From assembly GCF_015350805.1 (NCBI RefSeq), contig NZ_JADKSG010000002.1:186001-250000 (forward strand): a stretch of 64,000 bases of DNA, in the 5' to 3' direction. Below are positions 8,337 to 16,450 of the stretch, piece by piece (the stretch's first letter is position 1; every line of letters begins with the position of its first letter). The notes beneath the pieces were generated by a model that worked only from the letters and a program-made list of their open reading frames with translations, did not search any database and was not told where the DNA came from. The stretch is from Herbiconiux sp. VKM Ac-1786 (GTDB taxonomy: Bacteria > Actinomycetota > Actinomycetes > Actinomycetales > Microbacteriaceae). A program made the position numbers and the translations under genes.

Positions 8337-9165
8337 CGAGGAACTCGGCCCCGGCGGCCGCCACGTCGGCGGCGAAGGTGCCCTGCGTCACCGCGGTCGC
8401 GCCGCCGTCGACGGGCACCACGGCCCCCGTCATGAAGCGCGAGAGGTCGCTGGCGAGGAACACGGCGACGTCGGCGATGTCCTCGGGCTGGCCGACCCGG
8501 CCGATCGGCTGGGTGGGGCCGAGGCGCTCGCCGAGGAAGTCGGTGAACTCCTCTGCGCGCTCGAGCGGCACGCCGAACGAGCGCGCCATGATCGGCGTCA
8601 TGATGATGCCCGGGGCGATGGCGTTCGAGCGGATGCCCAGCGGCGCCAGCTCGGCGACGGCCTGCCGCACGACCCCCACGACGGCGTGCTTGGCGATGGT
8701 GTAGCCGGCGGCGCTCCAGCCGCCCTGGAGCGCGGCGGCGCTGGCCGTCGAGACGATCGCGCCACCGGTGCCCTGCGCCTGGAACTGGCGGGCGGCGTAC
8801 TTGTGGCCGAGCAGCACCGAGCGGGTGAGCAGCGCGAGGGTCTTGTCGAAGCCCTCTGAGCCGACCTCGAGGATCGTCGACGGGTCGCCCTGCGCTCCGG
8901 CGTTGTTGTGGATGACGTCGAGCTTGCCGAAGCGGTCGACGGTCGTGGCCACGAGGGCCTCGATCGCCGCCTCGTCGGTGACGTCGGTGTGCACGTAGAG
9001 GGCCGCGTCGCCGAGCTCGGCGGCGAGGGCGGTTCCCAGCTCGTCGGAGATGTCGGCGATGGCGACCTTGGCGCCCTCCTCCACGAAGCGTCGCACGGAG
9101 GCGAGGCCGATTCCGCTGGTGCCGCCGGTGACGATGGCGACCTTGCCGGTCAGGAGCCCGGTCAT
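8329..9165 (-). CDS. SDR-family oxidoreductase
   Basis: A classical short-chain dehydrogenase/reductase of 278 residues. NAD(P)-binding TGGTSGIG lies at 13-20, NNAG at 87-90, and the catalytic set is S142, Y155 and K159 (YTIAK). The C-terminal part includes PGIIMTPIM and the VDGG block. The acidic Asp38 (ADIS) after the second strand favours NAD. ATG 9165 is chosen because AAGGA lies at the right distance and the Rossmann fold starts directly after it; the longer frame reads through a repeat. It lies downstream of a TetR gene on the same strand and is probably its target. The substrate cannot be deduced. Confidence 0.92.
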   Translation of the reverse strand: MTGLLTGKVAIVTGGTSGIGLASVRRFVEEGAKVAIADISDELGTALAAELGDAALYVHTDVTDEAAIEALVATTVDRFGKLDVIHNNAGAQGDPSTILEVGSEGFDKTLALLTRSVLLGHKYAARQFQAQGTGGAIVSTASAAALQGGWSAAGYTIAKHAVVGVVRQAVAELAPLGIRSNAIAPGIIMTPIMARSFGVPLERAEEFTDFLGERLGPTQPIGRVGQPEDIADVAVFLASDLSRFMTGAVVPVDGGATAVTQGTFAADVAAAGAEFLGR

Positions 9166-9180
9166 GGTGATTCCTTCTTT

Positions 9181-9240
9181 CTTTCTCTCGGTGGTTCTTT
9201 CTCTGGGTCGTTCGTTCTCTGGGTCGTTCTTTCTCCCGGT
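9181..9240. repeat. Tandem 16-bp repeat between tetR and the SDR gene
   Basis: Nearly four copies of a 16-bp unit (type CTTTCTCTGGGTCGTT), pyrimidine-rich on the plus strand and purine-rich in the transcript. It lies in the leader of the SDR gene, just after the TetR stop codon. Confidence 0.85.
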
Positions 9241-9803
9241 CAGAGCGAGGGGATGCCCGCTCCGAAGTGCCGGAGGTGCAGGGCGAAGGCGGCGGCGGGG
9301 TCGCGACCGTCGGCGACGAGATCCTCGAGCGCGAGCCGGGTGGCGCTCGCGACGGCGGCCGCGGCGACCCGGGCGGCGGAGGACGCGGGGTCGAGCTCGA
9401 GACGCCGGGCCAGGGCCGGCACGAGGGACAGCTCGCCGACGTGGACCGCGCGCAGGAACACCGACCACATCTCGTCGTCGCGGAAGACGAGCGGGAAGAG
9501 GAGGCGGGTGCGCTCCGCGACCGCACCGCCGAGCATCCGCTCGAAGCCGGAGCGCAGCAGCTCGTCGAGGGAGCCGGCGGGTGCGGTCGAGACGTGGTCG
9601 TTGAAGGCGGCTGTGGTCCAGTCGAAGACCGGCTGGACGCAGTCGGCCTTGCTGGCGAAGTAGCGGTGGAAGGTGCGGGTGGGCACGCCCACGGCGGACG
9701 TGATCTCGGCGACCGTCAGTTTGGTGGTGCCCCGCTCGATGAAGAGGGCGCAGACGGCCTCGGAGGCGCGGAGCCGGGACTCGTCGACGCGCACACTGGC
9801 CAT
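9240..9803 (-). CDS. TetR/AcrR-family transcriptional regulator
   Basis: A 187-residue TetR repressor. The N-terminal HTH is clear (LTVAEITSAVGVPTRTFHRYFASKADCV, about residues 29-56), followed by an all-helical ligand domain. It is co-oriented with and upstream of the SDR gene, which is likely in the same transcript and co-repressed. A long inverted repeat begins four bases upstream of its start codon, with a core TGGCA-N5-TGCCA that would fit a TetR operator and hence autoregulation. The ligand is unknown. Confidence 0.92.
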   Translation of the reverse strand: MASVRVDESRLRASEAVCALFIERGTTKLTVAEITSAVGVPTRTFHRYFASKADCVQPVFDWTTAAFNDHVSTAPAGSLDELLRSGFERMLGGAVAERTRLLFPLVFRDDEMWSVFLRAVHVGELSLVPALARRLELDPASSAARVAAAAVASATRLALEDLVADGRDPAAAFALHLRHFGAGIPSL

Positions 9804-9807
9804 GGCG

Positions 9808-9858
9808 ACGACCCTACGCCGGTTCTGGCAGATTGTGCCAAAACCGGCGCAGGGTCGT
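9808..9858. promoter_or_regulatory. Long inverted repeat: TetR operator and/or terminator of the beta-glucosidase gene
   Basis: Arms of 23 nt pair at 21 positions across a 5-nt loop (GATTG). The inner part TTCTGGCA...TGCCAAAA has the symmetry and length of a TetR operator. The whole element, 34 bp beyond the beta-glucosidase stop, could also act as a terminator, although no U-run follows. Confidence 0.6.
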
Positions 9859-9891
9859 TCGACGGTGCCGGCGACCCGGCCGAGGGCCGGG

Positions 9892-11337
9892 CTACGCGGC
9901 CGGGATCGCCCTCGACGCGATCAGGGCCGCGTACCAGAGCGCGCTGTCCTTCAGCGTGCGCTCCTGCGTGTCGTAGTCCACGCGGATGATCCCGAACCGC
10001 TTCGAGTAGCCGTAGCCCCACTCGAAGTTGTCCATCAGGCTCCACACCTGGTACCCGCGCAGGTCGACCCCGGCTTCGAGCGCCCGGTGCGCGGCGGTGA
10101 AGTGGCGCCGCAGGTAGTCGACCCGCAGGGGGTCGTGCACCCGCGCCTCGCCGTCGGCATCCGTCGTGGGGGTGTCGTCGAAGGCCGCGCCGTTCTCGGT
10201 GATCATCAGCGGCTGCGACGGGAACTCGGCGTGCAGCTCGAGCAGCAGCTCCTCGAGCCCCGAGGGGTCGATGTTCCATCCCATCTCGGTGTACGGCCCC
10301 GGCTGGGGGAGGAACTCGATGTCGTCGGCGCCCGGCCACGGCGAGCCGCCGGCGTCCTTGTGGCCATCCGCCATCTGACGGGGCGAGACGCCGTCCCACA
10401 CCGCCACCAGGGTGGTCGAGTAGTAGTTGACGCCGAGCACGTCGAGCGGCTGGTTGATGATCTCGAGGTCGCCGCTCTCGACGAACGACCAGTCGGTGAT
10501 GGACGCCGTGTCGGTGAACAGGTCGGGCGGGTAGGCCCCGTGCAGCAGCGGCCCGGTGAAGGCGCGGTTGGCGATGGCGTCGATGCGGCGCACGGCCTCG
10601 GCGCCCTGGTCGCCCGAGCCGCGCAGCACGTGCAGGTTCAGCGTGATCGAGTACTGGGGGTCGTTCGTGACGACCTCCCGCAGCGCCTGGATCGCGAGCC
10701 CGTGCGCCAGGTTCAGGTGATGCACGGCCTGCAGGGCGGCCAGCGGCGAGGTGACCCCGGGGGCGTGCGCGCCCGAACCGTAGCCGAGGTAGGCCGAGCA
10801 CCAGGGCTCGTTGAGCGTCGTCCACACGGCGACCCGGTCGCCGAGCGCCGAACCCACGAGGCGGGCGTAGTCGGCGAAGGCCTCGGCGGTCGTGCGCACG
10901 GTCCAGCCGCCCTCGTCCTCGAGCGCCTGCGGCAGGTCCCAGTGGTAGAGGGTCGCGATCGGGGTGATCCCGCGGCTGATCAGGCCGTCGACGAGCGTGG
11001 AGTAGAAGTCGAGCCCCGCCTGCACGGCCGGCCCGCGACCGGTCGGCTGGATGCGCGGCCACGCGATCGAGAACCGGTACGACTCGAGCCCGAGCTCCAC
11101 CATCAGGTCGAGGTCGCTCTCCCAGCGGTGGTAGTGGTCGTCGGCGACGTCGCCGGTGTCGCCGTTCCAGACCTTGCCGGGGGTGTGGCTGAAGGTGTCC
11201 CAGATCGAGGGGCCGCGGCCGTCCTCGTCGTAGGCGCCCTCGATCTGGTACGACGCGGTGGCCGAGCCGAACAGGAAGCCGTCGGGGAACGTCAGCCCCG
11301 AGTCGCGGTAGTCGGGGTTGCCGGTGGTGGAGCTCAT
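9892..11337 (-). CDS. GH1 beta-glucosidase
   Basis: A 481-residue family 1 glycoside hydrolase with no signal peptide, so a cytoplasmic enzyme that hydrolyses imported beta-glucosides such as cellobiose. N-terminal signature [15 protein letters not shown] (21-35), acid/base E177 in TLNEPW, nucleophile E381 in ITENG, and the aglycone-side [13 protein letters not shown] near 432-444 are all present. ATG 11337 is chosen because the conserved N-terminus begins about 15 residues later; the upstream frame is Pro/Arg-rich. A LacI/CelR-like operator lies about 90 bp upstream. With the secreted GH5-CBM2 enzyme elsewhere in the window it suggests use of beta-glucans. Confidence 0.96.
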   Translation of the reverse strand: MSSTTGNPDYRDSGLTFPDGFLFGSATASYQIEGAYDEDGRGPSIWDTFSHTPGKVWNGDTGDVADDHYHRWESDLDLMVELGLESYRFSIAWPRIQPTGRGPAVQAGLDFYSTLVDGLISRGITPIATLYHWDLPQALEDEGGWTVRTTAEAFADYARLVGSALGDRVAVWTTLNEPWCSAYLGYGSGAHAPGVTSPLAALQAVHHLNLAHGLAIQALREVVTNDPQYSITLNLHVLRGSGDQGAEAVRRIDAIANRAFTGPLLHGAYPPDLFTDTASITDWSFVESGDLEIINQPLDVLGVNYYSTTLVAVWDGVSPRQMADGHKDAGGSPWPGADDIEFLPQPGPYTEMGWNIDPSGLEELLLELHAEFPSQPLMITENGAAFDDTPTTDADGEARVHDPLRVDYLRRHFTAAHRALEAGVDLRGYQVWSLMDNFEWGYGYSKRFGIIRVDYDTQERTLKDSALWYAALIASRAIPAA

Positions 11338-11427
11338 ACCGGGAGGGTCGCCTTTCCGTCGGACGACGACCTGGGGCCGTCGCGATTCGTGCGGGCGCAG
11401 CGGTGCGCCCTGGGTCCATGATGCCCG

Positions 11428-11441
11428 TGAGAGCGCTCTCT
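11428..11441 (-). promoter_or_regulatory. LacI/CelR-like operator upstream of the beta-glucosidase gene
   Basis: TGAGAGCGCTCTCT pairs at six of seven positions around a central CG, the hallmark of LacI-family operators. It matches the actinobacterial cellulose-utilisation box TGGGAGCGCTCCCA at 11 of 14 positions. It lies about 90 bp before the GH1 start. Confidence 0.65.
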
Positions 11442-11518
11442 GTCGATCCCCCCGGTGGGGTGAGGGGGATGCTCGGCCGGCGCTCTCGGCGGGAGTGACG
11501 TTTCGCGCGCTAGGGTTC

Positions 11519-11603
11519 GGGCGGGCCGGTTCGGGTGCTGCCCGGGCTGGTCTGTTCGGGCACCGCCCAGGCGGGTCGGTTCGGCGCTGCCCGGGCGGGT
11601 CGG
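11519..11603. repeat. Imperfect 24-bp tandem repeat
   Basis: About three and a half degenerate units built on GGCGGGTCGGTTCGG...CTGCCC lie in the leader of the following two-TM protein gene, ending 23 bp before its GTG start. It shows regular alternation of GGTTCGG and CTGCCC. Confidence 0.6.
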
Positions 11604-11626
11604 GATCATCGAGGTGGAGGCGGAAC

Positions 11627-12289
11627 GTGGATCGCAGGCTGATGGTGGCGGTGTGGGCGCTGTCGGGGTTGACCACGCTCGTGTTCGCGGGGTACTGGGC
11701 TTGGTACGCGGTGCAGCTCGCGGGTGCCTCGGCGGGGGCCGGCTCGGGCTCGGGCTCGGGCTCGGGGTCTGGGTCTGGGCTGCCGGCGGGGTCGTCCGGT
11801 TCGGCTGACGGTTCGCAGCTCGCGGGGGCCCCGGCCGTGGTGGGCGTCGCCACGGCGGTGGTCGTCGTCGTGCTGCTGATCGCGATCAGCGGACAGCTGC
11901 GGCTGAACCGGCTGCAGCGCCGCTTCCCGGAGTCGTCGATCGTGCGCGCCCGGCCCGTCGGCGGCCTCGACGCCTTCGCCGACCGCTACTGGCTCGACAC
12001 CGGCCGCCCGCTGCCCGCGTTCTCGGGCCCGCTGTACGCCTCCTTCGGCCCTCGGATGCTCACCCTGCTCTCCGGCGAGGGCACCGAGGTCGTCTCGTTC
12101 GACACCGCCTACGCCCGCCTCGGCGTCGAGGAGCGCGGCGGCTTCGGCGGCGGCGACGCGACGGTGGCCGTGGCGGTCGAGGGGTATCCGCGGCTGGTGC
12201 TCGGGTTCCCGCGCGCGTGGTCGCTCGGGGCGCTGCCGCTGCCGTCGTCGGCGGTCGAGGCGCTGGTGGCGCGCACGCGCTCGCGCTGA
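11627..12289 (+). CDS. Two-TM membrane protein of unknown function with Gly-Ser linker
   Basis: A 220-residue protein not assigned to a family. A first transmembrane helix (about 6-28) is followed by a (GS)n linker encoded by a DNA minisatellite (about 38-52), a second helix (about 68-87), and a C-terminal soluble domain containing [31 protein letters not shown] and a [19 protein letters not shown] segment. GTG 11627 is chosen because GGAGG lies just upstream and the first helix starts right after it. The hydrophilic tail is probably cytoplasmic. It is convergent with the following gene. Confidence 0.7.
   Translation: MDRRLMVAVWALSGLTTLVFAGYWAWYAVQLAGASAGAGSGSGSGSGSGSGLPAGSSGSADGSQLAGAPAVVGVATAVVVVVLLIAISGQLRLNRLQRRFPESSIVRARPVGGLDAFADRYWLDTGRPLPAFSGPLYASFGPRMLTLLSGEGTEVVSFDTAYARLGVEERGGFGGGDATVAVAVEGYPRLVLGFPRAWSLGALPLPSSAVEALVARTRSR
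11741..11779 (+). repeat. In-frame GGCTCG minisatellite (Gly-Ser linker)
   Basis: Six-base units GGCTCG/GGGTCT are repeated about six times and encode the alternating Gly-Ser linker of the surrounding two-TM protein. Copy number is likely to vary between strains. Confidence 0.75.
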
Positions 12290-12329
12290 GCGGCGGTCGT
12301 CGGCACGGCGTGCGGTGCGGGGTGCGCCG

Positions 12330-13469
12330 TCAGGCCGCGGGGGCCGGCAGGGCCGCCTCCACCGCGTCGGCCAGGGCGTCCACCCGGGCGAAGGTGCCGA
12401 GCGAGCGGGTGACGAACGCGAAGGAGTAGTCGCGCCCCGGCGAGTACCACGCCGAGCTCCCGCCGATGCCGCCCATGCCGATCTCGCCGCCGTCGATCCG
12501 CAGGCCGAGCGACCACTCGACCGGTCCGTCGACGAAGAGGTCGTGCCCGACGGCCTGCGGGGCGAGGTACTCGGCGTGCAGCGCGGATCCGAGTCGAGCC
12601 GCGACCCGCCCGTTCGCGCGGTGCACGTCGTCGTAGAAGCGGGCGAGGCTCGACGCCGTCGTGAACAGGCCGGTCGCCGGCATCGAGGCGGCGCGCCAGG
12701 GGGCCGAGTTCAGCCGCGCAGGGTCGAGGTGGCCGCGGGGGCGGTCGAGCATCCGCTGCCCGCCCTCGCGTGCCAGGTAGGGGGCCGCCCAGTCGGGGTC
12801 GATCGCCTCGAGGTCGGCGACCAGCGGATGCTCGTCCCTCCCGACCCCGAACCGCAGCTCGACCGGGCCGTCGCCGGGCGCGGCGCCCGTGGCCCAGAGG
12901 GCCTCCAGTCGCGCGGCGGCGGTTCGCGCATCCGGAGCCCCCGCCTGCGCGAGCAGCCCGTCGATCAGCGTGCCGTAGGTGAGCGCGTGCTCGGCGATGA
13001 CCTCGCCGGGCGGGGCGATCGGGGTCGAGGCGACGAGGTCGTCGAGCAGCGCCTCGGCGTCGAGGGCGTCGATCTGCTCGGCCGCGGGGGAGAAGGAGGG
13101 GAGGCCGGCGCGATGGCTGAGCAGGTGGCGGAGGGTCGTGGCCGCTTTGCCGCGGGTCGCGTAGGCGGGCCACCAGCGGCCGAGGGGGTCGTCGAGGGTG
13201 AGGTGTCCGTCGGCGACAGCGGTGAGGGCTGCGAGGGCGGCGACCGGTTTGCCGGCCGAGAACACGCGGGTGAGGGTGCGGTCGGTGAAGGGGCGGGTGC
13301 GCTCGGTGTCGGCCCAGCCGCCGGCGGCGCTCAGCAGCGTCTGCCCGCCGCGCATCACGGCCAGTGAGCTTCCGGCGTCCAGCCCGTCCGCGAGCAGGGC
13401 GCGGAAGACGTCGGCCGCGGGCTCCAGCTCGGGCACGGCGACGACGGTCAGGGGCGGGGTGGGTGGCAC
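12330..13469 (-). CDS. Class C beta-lactamase-like serine hydrolase
   Basis: A 379-residue penicillin-binding-protein/esterase-type serine hydrolase. The nucleophile motif S-x-x-K is FSAGKPV (about 81-87), and the Y-x-x motif is ALTYGTL. The conserved LLSHRAGLPSF follows the GRWWPAY segment. The C-terminal HGG-type motif is not obvious; GIGGSSAWYSPGRDYSF occupies the place where HGGxxxG is usual, so Gly-Ser replaces it. There is no signal peptide, so a cytoplasmic esterase or amidase is more likely than antibiotic resistance. GTG 13469 was chosen for its strong GAGAGGAG ribosome site six bases upstream. Confidence 0.88.
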   Translation of the reverse strand: MPPTPPLTVVAVPELEPAADVFRALLADGLDAGSSLAVMRGGQTLLSAAGGWADTERTRPFTDRTLTRVFSAGKPVAALAALTAVADGHLTLDDPLGRWWPAYATRGKAATTLRHLLSHRAGLPSFSPAAEQIDALDAEALLDDLVASTPIAPPGEVIAEHALTYGTLIDGLLAQAGAPDARTAAARLEALWATGAAPGDGPVELRFGVGRDEHPLVADLEAIDPDWAAPYLAREGGQRMLDRPRGHLDPARLNSAPWRAASMPATGLFTTASSLARFYDDVHRANGRVAARLGSALHAEYLAPQAVGHDLFVDGPVEWSLGLRIDGGEIGMGGIGGSSAWYSPGRDYSFAFVTRSLGTFARVDALADAVEAALPAPAA

Positions 13470-13591
13470 GGAGCTCCTCTCGACAGCCCACCAGTCTGCC
13501 CGATCGGGCGCCGTCGGTGGGGCGCGGGCGGGGAAGGGGGTGCAGGCTTGAGGTGGGCGGCGCATCCGGTGCGGCTCGACGGGAGGCAACG

Positions 13592-13831
13592 ATGACCGAG
13601 CACCACGACGGCAGCGGCGACGAGCACGACACCCCGGGCACCGTGCCCGACACGGATTCGACCTCCGCCGGGCAGGCGCCCTCGTCGTCGTCGGACGGCA
13701 ACGGCTCCGACGATCACGAGCCCGCCTCGCCCGGCGGCACGGCCGACACGGGCCCCGACCCCTACGACATCGAGTCCGACCTCGGGCCCGACGGCGTGCC
13801 CACCACCGAGCCCGAACCCGGCTCGGAGTGA
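13592..13831 (+). CDS. Small acidic, disordered protein
   Basis: A 79-residue polar protein rich in Asp, Glu, Ser, Pro and Gly, with no Cys and no hydrophobic segment, so probably disordered. A good ribosome site (GGGAGG) precedes the ATG. Its TGA overlaps the next start (GTGA), so the pair is translationally coupled. The C-terminal DPYDIESDLGPDGVPTTEPE resembles short linear tails found beside stress-type small proteins, but no family is recognised. Confidence 0.6.
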   Translation: MTEHHDGSGDEHDTPGTVPDTDSTSAGQAPSSSSDGNGSDDHEPASPGGTADTGPDPYDIESDLGPDGVPTTEPEPGSE

Positions 13832-14181
13832 CCGCGGCCCCGCAGAGCCCGGGCGCGGCGGATGCCGCAGCGGCCGCCGGCGCGCCCGACACCGCAGCGA
13901 CCGCCGGCGCGCCCGACACCGCCGGGCAGCCGTACACGCGCGACGGCGGTGGGCCCGATCCGGAGAACCCGCCGACCATCATCGGCGACGACGCTCAGAA
14001 CGTGGTCATGGTGCAGACCTCGGGTTCGACCTGGGACGTCCGCGTCAGCGGCACCGACGACGTCGTCGGCACCATCACCAAGACCGACCAGCTCTACACG
14101 GCGACGGATGCGCGGGGCGCCGATCTCGGCGGCTTCGACTCTCCCGAGCTGGCCATGTTCGGGGTCATCGCGCACAGCTGA
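13828..14181 (+). CDS. Small protein with the W-x(n)-G-x-DLGGF domain
   Basis: A 117-residue protein. An Ala/Gly/Asp-rich N-terminus with a repeated GAPDTA unit (about 13-34) leads into a compact C-terminal domain of about 50 residues: TWDVRVSG, VVGTITKTDQLYTATDARG, ADLGGFDSPELAMFGV. The same pattern occurs in the small proteins at 15204-15551 and 35812-36168. GTG start overlaps the stop of the preceding gene. No transmembrane segment. Function unknown. Confidence 0.65.
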   Translation: MTAAPQSPGAADAAAAAGAPDTAATAGAPDTAGQPYTRDGGGPDPENPPTIIGDDAQNVVMVQTSGSTWDVRVSGTDDVVGTITKTDQLYTATDARGADLGGFDSPELAMFGVIAHS

Positions 14182-14303
14182 GCTTCGGCCTAGCCGGCGT
14201 CCGCTCCCTGGATGGCGTCGGCCCTGCAGGGAGCGTTCTTCGGGCGGCGGCGCTTCCCAGCGGCGTCGGTCTTGCCGGCGGCGCTCTTCGGGCGGCGACC
14301 GCC

Positions 14304-14582
14304 TCAGGCGGCGCTGCAGCGGGCGGTTGCGGCGTCGATGAGCTCGTCCATCGAGCGCAGGTGCTCGGTGCGCGGCTCGGGGGAGAGCCACACCACGTCG
14401 AGGCCGGTGCCCGAGGACTGCGCGAAGCCCAGCAGGCCGAGGGCGTCGGCCTCGCTGCGGCTGCGGTCGCGCATCCGCCAGCCGTCGGGCAGCACCGGGA
14501 CCATCTCGAGGCGATCCCGGTCTCGGTCCCGGTTCGGGTCGGCCGGCGTGCGAAGTCGGGCGGGGTGGTCGTTATGGGGCAT
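14304..14582 (-). CDS. Small hypothetical protein
   Basis: A 92-residue soluble protein with an Arg/Asp-rich segment (DPNRDRDRDRLE, about 15-26) and a C-terminal domain that runs LPDGWRMRDRSRSEADALGLLGFAQ and ends in a helix LRSMDELIDAATARC. The mix of Trp, hydrophobic core residues and amphipathic helix suggests a folded domain. ATG 14582 is chosen over the longer frame; the ribosome site is weak. No family recognised. Confidence 0.55.
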   Translation of the reverse strand: MPHNDHPARLRTPADPNRDRDRDRLEMVPVLPDGWRMRDRSRSEADALGLLGFAQSSGTGLDVVWLSPEPRTEHLRSMDELIDAATARCSAA

Positions 14583-15203
14583 GGGGGCTCGCAAGGTGCT
14601 CGTGTCGTGTCGTGCTGAGGGTCGAGGCCGGTTGCCTCGTGCCCGGGGCCGGGCGCTGGATTCCGGCCGGTGGACGCCGTCGAGACGGCGTCGGCTGAGG
14701 CATTCGCCGGTCACGGCATCGCCAGAATGGGGCTGATGTCGATCGGCTGGGTCTCGGTGGAGACGGCTGCGTCGGCGGAATCGGGCAGCCGGGCCGAGCC
14801 GGAGGGATCGGCGTTCGACGCAGGACGGGCAGCGTGGGCGAGATCGGCGGACGGGGCGGGACGGTCTGCCTGGTGGGCCGGGCGGGGGAGATCGGCGGCG
14901 GCGGCAGGTGCGGGCACAGGGCCTCCTCGGTGCATCGGGGTGTCGAAGGGTTGCGATCGTGGTCGCGGGTTCCGGAACGCTCGAAGCGGACCGACCTCTC
15001 CAGCCTGCGGTCGACGACCGACTTCCGACGAGGGACTTTACAACTCGCCGAGCAGCGGTTACGCGGTGCCGCCTCCCACGGGCACCGGTTCAGATGGTGC
15101 GTACTGTGCCGCTCGGGGAAGCGCACCGCGGAGGTGATGTCAAGCGGGTGGCGGGATCCGGCGAGCGGTCTTTGCTGGAAGGACCACGAGTGGAGGGCGG
15201 TCG
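14583..15203. other. Gene-poor stretch with one candidate small ORF
   Basis: About 620 bp without a convincing long gene. It holds the short minus-strand ORF at 14711-14917, and 5' of that a region with no recognisable promoter, RNA gene or repeat. Longer open frames here on both strands are Arg/Ala/Pro-rich and look like shadows of the high G+C composition. Confidence 0.5.
14711..14917 (-). CDS. Candidate small Ala/Pro/Asp-rich protein
   Basis: A 68-residue ORF starting at GTG 14917 with a strong GAGGAGG ribosome site a few bases upstream. The composition is Ala/Pro/Asp/Ser-rich, ending in the hydrophobic PIDISPILAMP. It is in tandem with the small gene at 14304-14582. It could be a genuine disordered small protein or chance; the ribosome site is the main support. 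Confidence 0.4.
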   Translation of the reverse strand: MPAPAAAADLPRPAHQADRPAPSADLAHAARPASNADPSGSARLPDSADAAVSTETQPIDISPILAMP

Positions 15204-15551
15204 ATGATGATCGGATACCAGGAGATGACAGCGACGCAGACAGCTGAGACGACGGCGACCCGCACGGCTGACATGACGGCGGTGCGCACGGCTGAGACGA
15301 TGGCCACGCGCATGGCCGGCAGGACGGCGACGCGCACGGCCGCGCGGACGACGACGGAGGCGGGGTCGGCGGTGTCCTGGCGGTGCGTGCAGGCGGGGCT
15401 GTGGGTCGCGTCGGGTGAGCACGGCGAGCCCCTCGGCATCGTCTCGGAGAACTGGGGACGCGGCTTCGCGGTCACCACCGCCTGGGGCCTCGACCTCGGA
15501 CTCCATGCCACACTCGCGGACGCCAAGTCGGCGCTCGAGCAGGCCCACTGA
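15204..15551 (+). CDS. Small protein with octapeptide repeats and the DLG domain
   Basis: A 115-residue protein. Residues 9-48 are five degenerate copies of an octapeptide T-A-T-R-T-A-E-T. The C-terminal domain (about 54-110) reads LWVASGEHGEPLGIVSENWGRGFAVTTAWG then LDLGLHATLADAKSAL, matching the small-domain pattern at 13828-14181 and 35812-36168. A GGAGGG ribosome site lies before the ATG pair. The repeat may be a Thr-rich linker. No signal peptide. Confidence 0.65.
   Translation: MMIGYQEMTATQTAETTATRTADMTAVRTAETMATRMAGRTATRTAARTTTEAGSAVSWRCVQAGLWVASGEHGEPLGIVSENWGRGFAVTTAWGLDLGLHATLADAKSALEQAH
15228..15347 (+). repeat. In-frame 24-bp tandem repeat (five units)
   Basis: Five diverged 24-bp units encode the T-A-T-R-T-A-x-x octapeptides of the surrounding small protein. 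The units keep the reading frame, so the repeat is under coding constraint. Confidence 0.75.
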
Positions 15552-15592
15552 GGTCCGCGCCTCCGGCCGGGTTCGCCCGCAGCCGGAGGCGG

Positions 15593-16261
15593 TCACTCGT
15601 CCTCGTCGGACTCGAGCGGGATCAGCTCCACCTCGAGCATCGGCGGCGGTGACCGGTCGCGCGAGGGCGGCTCGACGTCGGCGTCGGGTGGCCCGTCCGC
15701 CGGCGGGTGGCGGCCGAGTGCGGCGGGGAAGGCGAATCGGCTGTCCGGAGTGATGACGGGTGGTCGTTGCGGACGGCGTCTCGGCGTCGGGTCGTCGGGG
15801 CCTCCGAAGCGCACGGTGACGATGGTGTCGTCGTGCTCGTCCAGCTCTCCGAACGGTTGGATGCCGGCCGGCGACGCCCAGCCGGTCTCGCCGCCGAGTC
15901 GCGATGGCGCGGTGGGGTGGAAGGAGGGTGGAGAGGCGGTCGCCACCCGGGTCGGTGGGCACGAGCATCCGTCAGCCTGGACGCCACGGCGAGTGACGTC
16001 ATGGTCGAGGTGGGTGTCGAGCAGGTGGTGATGTCGCGCGGGTGCGACGCAGGTGCATCGGCACCGTTCGCGTTGCCGCCAGCGCCCCCGGGCTCCCGGT
16101 CGGTCACGCCGGGATGTCGCTGCGAGGGTCAGGGCCATCGCCGCCAGCCCGGTCAACAGCGCGGCCGAGACCGTCAGCGCACCCCACGCGAGCACGAGCT
16201 CCGGGCTCACGGTGCGCCCCAGCCGTCGAGTCGGCCTCGACCGAAGTCGAAGCAGGCGCAC
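15593..16261 (-). CDS. Single-TM hypothetical protein
   Basis: A 222-residue ORF with a basic N-terminus, one transmembrane helix (about 20-48, LVLAWGALTVSAALLTGLAAMALTLA) and a long polar tail rich in Pro, Arg, His and Asp that ends in a strongly acidic LESDEDE. The tail has C-x-C and HHHLLDTHLDHD clusters (about 68-88) that could bind metal. It is convergent with the small DLG-domain gene. A GTG at residue 18 is an alternative start. No family recognised. Confidence 0.45.
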   Translation of the reverse strand: MRLLRLRSRPTRRLGRTVSPELVLAWGALTVSAALLTGLAAMALTLAATSRRDRPGARGRWRQRERCRCTCVAPARHHHLLDTHLDHDVTRRGVQADGCSCPPTRVATASPPSFHPTAPSRLGGETGWASPAGIQPFGELDEHDDTIVTVRFGGPDDPTPRRRPQRPPVITPDSRFAFPAALGRHPPADGPPDADVEPPSRDRSPPPMLEVELIPLESDEDE

Positions 16262-16450
16262 ATGAAGACGCTCGCGCCAGAGCCCAGCCCCGGCCGACCT
16301 GACCTATGACCACCCACCGCCCACCCCTCCTTCCGCCGCCCATTCCCGAGGGCACGCCGAACCTACCGGCGCCGACGACGAACCGCCGCCGCCCACCCAC
16401 AGCTGTGGACGAGCGGCGGCGGCCGCGGGATGTGCAGGAGGAGACGCGGG

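Noticed and set aside
9673-11421. Plus-strand frame opposite the GH1 gene
   Set aside because: Val/Arg/Gly-rich shadow with no domain.
12330-13469. Antibiotic-resistance beta-lactamase
   Set aside because: There is no signal peptide and the C-terminal HGG-type motif is not evident, so a cytoplasmic esterase is the safer reading.
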